Below, piece by piece: positions 60,414 to 64,000 of a stretch of DNA of 64,000 nucleotides. Every line of letters starts with the position of its first letter. Position 1 is the first letter of the stretch. A program made the translations under genes and the position numbers. Under the pieces are notes generated by a model. That model was not told the DNA's origin. It did no database searches and saw only the letters and a program-made list of their open reading frames with translations. The stretch comes from Piscirickettsiaceae bacterium. Its GTDB lineage: Bacteria > Pseudomonadota > Gammaproteobacteria > Nitrosococcales > Methylophagaceae. The stretch is taken from contig JABSQN010000005.1 in assembly GCA_013215825.1 (NCBI GenBank), positions 62,001-126,000 on the forward strand. The letters run 5' to 3'.

Positions 60414-60854
60414 TTAAGTAGTTGTATGTTTGATAGCTGCTTGTAGAGCGAGCTCGTAACCTTGTGCCCCTAAACCACAGATCACGCCAACGGCAATGTC
60501 TGAGAAATAGGATTGTTTTCGGAATGATTCTCGTGCATGAACATTAGATAGATGTACTTCAATGAACGGTATTTCTACTGCTGATAAGGCATCACGGATA
60601 GCAACACTAGTGTGGGTGAATGCAGCAGGGTTGATAATAATAAAGTCAGTGCCGTTAGTGCGGGCATCTTGAATCTTATCAACCAAGTCATGTTCAGCAT
60701 TGCTTTGAAAGCTTTCTAATTGATGATCTTGTTTACTGGCTTGAGCAGTTAATCTATCGGCAATATCGGCTAAGGTATCCGCCCCATAATGTTCTGGCTC
60801 ACGAGAACCAAGAAGATTTAAGTTGGGACCGTGTAGCACTAAGAATTTTGCCAT
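60414..60854 (-). CDS. aroQ: 3-dehydroquinate dehydratase, type II
   Basis: Third step of the shikimate pathway. 146 residues of the dodecameric type II enzyme: [19 protein letters not shown] (Tyr of the active site and the flexible lid), [17 protein letters not shown] and [20 protein letters not shown]. It lies 12 bases upstream of accB, in the common aroQ-accB-accC order. Confidence 0.97.
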   Translation of the reverse strand: MAKFLVLHGPNLNLLGSREPEHYGADTLADIADRLTAQASKQDHQLESFQSNAEHDLVDKIQDARTNGTDFIIINPAAFTHTSVAIRDALSAVEIPFIEVHLSNVHARESFRKQSYFSDIAVGVICGLGAQGYELALQAAIKHTTT

Positions 60855-60986
60855 TAGAGTTTTGCGCCATCAGGAAGATTTAATATAGGGCATATCTTGC
60901 ACTAATGGTTAGAAAATATCTAGTTTTTTAAGCGAAAAAGCAGGAATTTGTCGCTAAATTCGTCGAAATGGCAATGTTCGTTGTTT

Positions 60987-62810
60987 TTAGAGTGTGGGAA
61001 GCTTACTTATGTGCTCGACTAGCTCTGATGCAGAAACGTTACCTACCCAGCGATATTGTGAATATTCCTGACCATTGCTATCAAAAAACAATAAAGTCGG
61101 CGGACCAAATATGCCAAAGTGTTTGAGTATGGCTTTGTGCTCATCGGTGTTATCCGTCATATTCAGTTGCAGTGATTTCATATTACCTAATGAGGCAAGT
61201 ACATCTTTATCTTGAAAAGTCGTGACTTCCATTCGTTTGCAATCAACACACCAATCAGCGTAAAAATCGATCATAACAGGCGTATTAGATTGCTCAAGTT
61301 GTTGCTGAAGCTCAGCCAGGGTATTTATCTCAATAAAGTCCACGCCATTTGATGATTCTGAATTAGATGTATTGGAACTGCTGATAAGATGCAATGGTTG
61401 CCACACATTATGACTGCCACTAGCGCCTCCTAGCATTAATAAACTGCCATAAATTAATAGAATCAGCCCGAAGCCTTTCCATAATTTTTCCCAGCCACTG
61501 GAATCAATATTGAGCGTATTAAGTGCGCCTAAATATACGGCAGTCACAATCAGTAAGCCACCCCACAATAAAAGGCTGATCCATCCAGGAATAATACGCT
61601 CTAACATCCAGATAGCTAGGGCCAGCATTAATACACCAAAGACCGATTTAATCGTATCCATCCAGCTACCTGCTTTGGGCAATAATGTGCCAGCCGATGT
61701 GCCGATAACTAATAGTGGTAAGCCCATGCCCATACTAAGAGCAAATAAGGCGCTTCCACCTAAGACGGGATCGCCATGTTGACCAATAACAATCAGAGCG
61801 GCGGCTAAAGGTGGTGCTAAACACGGGCCAACAATTAGGCCTGATAACAAGCCCATTAAGGCCGCACCAGCCATTTTTCCACCTTGTTGCTGGTGGCTAA
61901 TTTTATGGAGGCGGTGTTGTAATGCATGAGGTAATTGCAGTTCAAATAAACCAAACATAGAGAGAGATAGCACAACAAATAAGGCACTGAAGCTGCCGAT
62001 AACCCATGGGTTTTGGAACATGGCCTGAATGTTTTCGCCCAATAATCCAGTCATAACACCGGCCACAGTATAGGTAACCGACATGGCTAATACATAGACC
62101 AGAGATAATGAAAATGCTCGACGAGTAGTGATTCGTTCACCTTCACCAACGATAATGCTGGATAAGATCGGAATCATTGGAAACACGCAAGGGGTAAAGG
62201 CGAGTAATAAACCTAAACCAAAGAATCCAAGTAAAATGGTAATGAGATTATCTTCGGCCAGACTTTGTACAATTTTATCTTGTTTGGATGAGGATGCCGG
62301 TAAGGTCTTGCTTACAGATTTATCTACATCAGATGATGATAAGGCTGGCAATGTGATTCGAATTTCTTTTTCGGTCGGTGGATAACAGATATGGAAGGTT
62401 TCTGAACAGCCTTGGTAATAGGCTTTTAATGTGACGGTTGCTGCTTCAGCACTGCGAGTTATAGGTAAAATTACATCGGTATCAAATTGATAGACTTCAC
62501 TCAAACCAAAAATTTCATCCATTTTGTTTTCACCAGCGGGGAGTGAAAAAGGCTGTAACTGGACTGACTCTTGCTCTAGTATTTCGAAGCGAATTTTATC
62601 GCGATAAAGATAGTTGCCTTCAGCAATTTCCCAGCGTGCCAGCAATGTATTGGCATCTTGTGCCTGAACAGAAAAAATAAATGCCTGATCAACATCAGGT
62701 GGTGTATCCATATCATTAGAGAAACCCAGACTATCTAGTAGACCGGGTCGTGCTTGTGCGCTAAAGGTAAGTAGTATTAATAAGAGAGCAAAATATTTTT
62801 TCATGATCAA
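60987..62810 (-). CDS. dsbD: Thiol:disulphide interchange protein DsbD
   Basis: Moves reducing power from cytoplasmic thioredoxin to periplasmic DsbC and other partners. 607 residues: signal peptide (1-20), N-terminal periplasmic domain with the Cys pair in YQGCSETFHICYPPTEKEI, a membrane domain of eight helices (about 190-465) with its Cys residues in FTPCVFPMIPI and VGPCLAPPL, and a C-terminal thioredoxin-like domain with WCVDCKRME. All six functional cysteines are recognisable. It is separate from aroQ by 132 bases. Confidence 0.96.
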   Translation of the reverse strand: MIMKKYFALLLILLTFSAQARPGLLDSLGFSNDMDTPPDVDQAFIFSVQAQDANTLLARWEIAEGNYLYRDKIRFEILEQESVQLQPFSLPAGENKMDEIFGLSEVYQFDTDVILPITRSAEAATVTLKAYYQGCSETFHICYPPTEKEIRITLPALSSSDVDKSVSKTLPASSSKQDKIVQSLAEDNLITILLGFFGLGLLLAFTPCVFPMIPILSSIIVGEGERITTRRAFSLSLVYVLAMSVTYTVAGVMTGLLGENIQAMFQNPWVIGSFSALFVVLSLSMFGLFELQLPHALQHRLHKISHQQQGGKMAGAALMGLLSGLIVGPCLAPPLAAALIVIGQHGDPVLGGSALFALSMGMGLPLLVIGTSAGTLLPKAGSWMDTIKSVFGVLMLALAIWMLERIIPGWISLLLWGGLLIVTAVYLGALNTLNIDSSGWEKLWKGFGLILLIYGSLLMLGGASGSHNVWQPLHLISSSNTSNSESSNGVDFIEINTLAELQQQLEQSNTPVMIDFYADWCVDCKRMEVTTFQDKDVLASLGNMKSLQLNMTDNTDEHKAILKHFGIFGPPTLLFFDSNGQEYSQYRWVGNVSASELVEHISKLPTL

Positions 62811-62896
62811 TATCAGTCGTGTGTAAAGTGTTTAAGTAGACAATGCGAGTAAGTGAAAGTTACACCATACAGAATAAAAATAATTAGTGTGGACAA

Positions 62897-62929
62897 CTGT
62901 AACAATACTGTAACAATACTGTAATATTA
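62897..62929 (+). promoter_or_regulatory. Three-unit Pho box (PhoB-type binding site) before the phosphate transporter
   Basis: Three 11-base direct repeats in tandem: CTGTAACAATA, CTGTAACAATA, CTGTAATATTA (starting 62897, 62908 and 62919). PhoB sites are 11-base units of CTGTNAN followed by four AT-rich bases, so two and a half to three units fit well. A TACTAT at 62940-62945, 10 bases after the last repeat, is a plausible -10 box. The coding start is 35 bases after the last repeat. Confidence 0.8.
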
Positions 62930-62964
62930 TCGTAGGAATTACTATTTTTAAGAGTAGATGAAAC

Positions 62965-64000
62965 ATGGAAATCAAAACAATTAATGAGATTGAAAAACAA
63001 GCAATGAAGAAAAGTCATACCGAATTAGCACGAATAGGCTTCGCACTCTTTTTCCTCATGGGTGTGCTTGCTTTTAGTTTTGCCACCAGTGGCGGTGTAC
63101 CCAACAATATGTTTCTTGCAGTAGCAGCCGTTTTTGGTGGCTATATGGCAATGAATATTGGTGCCAACGATGTCGCTAATAATGTCGGGCCAGCGGTAGG
63201 GTCTAAAGCACTCACCATGGGTGGTGCGATTATTATTGCAATAATTTTTGAAGCGGGTGGTGCTTTTATCGCCGGTGGTGAAGTGGTTTCAACCATTAAA
63301 AAAGGCATTATTGATATTGATGCCTTTGGTACCGATACCGATAGTTTCTTATGGGCGATGATGGCGGCATTATTGGCGGCAGCATTATGGCTAAACTTAG
63401 CAACAATGGCTAAAGCACCTGTTTCAACTACCCATTCAATAGTCGGTGGAGTGATGGGAGCAGGTATCGCGGCGGCAGGCTTTAGTGTTGTTGATTGGGG
63501 CACAATGGCGAAGATTGCCAGCTCTTGGGTTATTTCTCCAGTGCTTGGCGGTATTATTGCTGCAGGATTCTTGTTTGCGATTAAAAAGACGATTGTTTTT
63601 AAAGACGATAAAGTGAGCGCTTCGTATCGTTGGGTGCCTGTTTATGTTGCTGTTATGTCACTCGCTTTTGTTACTTATTTGGTTTTAAAAGGCTTGAAAA
63701 AAGTATGGGAACCATTGATTAACAATTTTAATGATGTGATGTTTTTCTCGGTAGAAGTCACTAAAAAACCAACGCTAGGAGTGGCATTATTATTAGGGAC
63801 TATCGCTGCCGTTATTGTTTTCATCTTTATGAAAAGGTCCATTAAAGCCAAATTAGGCAGTATTGAAAATGAACGCTCAGGCGTAAATAAATTGTTTACA
63901 GTGCCACTTATCTTTGCGGCGGCATTATTAAGCTTTGCTCATGGAGCCAACGATGTTGCCAATGCGATTGGTCCATTAGCGGCGATAAATGATGCGGTGA
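62965..64000 (+). CDS. pitA: Pit-family inorganic phosphate transporter, C-terminus cut off
   Basis: Low-affinity phosphate/metal-phosphate symporter in the inner membrane. 345 codons are in the window and the frame is open to the right edge. Both copies of the family's duplicated signature are visible: GANDVANNVGPAVGSKAL near residue 65 and HGANDVANAIGPLAAI near residue 330. KAPVSTTHSIVGGVMGAG is the conserved substrate-site segment. Many membrane helices are present. A Pho box directly upstream suggests induction by phosphate starvation, unlike constitutive E. coli pitA. Confidence 0.93.
   Translation, partial: MEIKTINEIEKQAMKKSHTELARIGFALFFLMGVLAFSFATSGGVPNNMFLAVAAVFGGYMAMNIGANDVANNVGPAVGSKALTMGGAIIIAIIFEAGGAFIAGGEVVSTIKKGIIDIDAFGTDTDSFLWAMMAALLAAALWLNLATMAKAPVSTTHSIVGGVMGAGIAAAGFSVVDWGTMAKIASSWVISPVLGGIIAAGFLFAIKKTIVFKDDKVSASYRWVPVYVAVMSLAFVTYLVLKGLKKVWEPLINNFNDVMFFSVEVTKKPTLGVALLLGTIAAVIVFIFMKRSIKAKLGSIENERSGVNKLFTVPLIFAAALLSFAHGANDVANAIGPLAAINDAV

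Noticed and set aside
63141-63503. Minus-strand frame of 120 codons opposite the phosphate transporter
   Set aside because: Low-complexity Ala/Pro/Ile translation typical of the antisense of membrane helices; no ribosome-binding site or family match.

Overview
The window is ordinary chromosomal DNA of a moderately AT-rich gammaproteobacterium. The placement rests on gene families and gene order: a class I adenylate cyclase relative, the lolB-ispE-tRNA-Gln-prs-rplY-pth-ychF string, gloB/yafS/rnhA/dnaQ, prmA-dusB-fis-purH, accB-accC-aroQ, grpE-dnaK-dnaJ, and the Pil-Chp twitching chemosensory cluster. A class I type phosphoribulokinase and a 'ferrooxidans-type' glutamate-cysteine ligase lean towards a Thiotrichales-like chemolithotroph or methylotroph. 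No RuBisCO or methanol oxidation gene is present to confirm that, and no genus is claimed.

Layout. 1-6063: ilvD (cut by the left edge), argA, rppH, a HAD phosphatase, gatB and a DUF1097 membrane protein. 6416-8832: a FIST sensory protein converging on gshA. 9043-17672: pilG-pilH-pilI-pilJ-chpA and a second CheW protein (chpC-like), the chemosensory system that controls type IV pili. 17673-18327: debris of an IS3-family insertion sequence, followed by tRNA-Met. 18464-25326 (minus strand): ychF, pth, rplY, prs, tRNA-Gln, ispE, lolB and a TPR lipoprotein. 25434-34195: haem genes (hemA, hemF, hemN) mixed with prfA, a membrane-tethered cold-shock protein, tsaC, phosphoribulokinase, purD and a LOG-family protein. 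34247-34485: tRNA-Leu and tRNA-Cys. 34572-39480: rarD, an unknown acidic membrane protein, DUF2797, pyrD, mscS and a small lipoprotein. 39477-42170: gloB, yafS, rnhA, dnaQ. 42198-46912: a heat-shock block with two sigma-32-like promoters (grpE, dnaK, dnaJ), then dapB. 46913-52083 (minus): an LpoP-like lipoprotein, PBP1b, bactofilin, a coiled-coil membrane protein and argC. 52152-62810 (minus): a degenerate adenylate-cyclase-like protein, purH, fis, dusB, prmA, accC, accB, aroQ and dsbD. 62897-64000: a three-unit Pho box and a Pit-family phosphate transporter cut by the right edge.

Most of the content is conserved housekeeping. No CRISPR array, prophage, integron or new defence island was seen. 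The points most worth following up are: the 881-residue class I adenylate cyclase homologue whose nucleotidyltransferase signature appears to be lost; a PilJ receptor reduced to a membrane hairpin with no periplasmic domain, in a cluster without methylation enzymes; four repeats of a short Thr-Ser-Val-Glu-Arg-Tyr-Ile-like motif in ChpA; a Cys in place of a metal-binding His in GloB; a triple Pho box before the phosphate transporter; a cold-shock domain joined to a membrane anchor; and four convergent gene pairs that share their stop codons in a 4-base overlap. Comparisons with E. coli and Pseudomonas proteins were made from memory of those families, not from a search.
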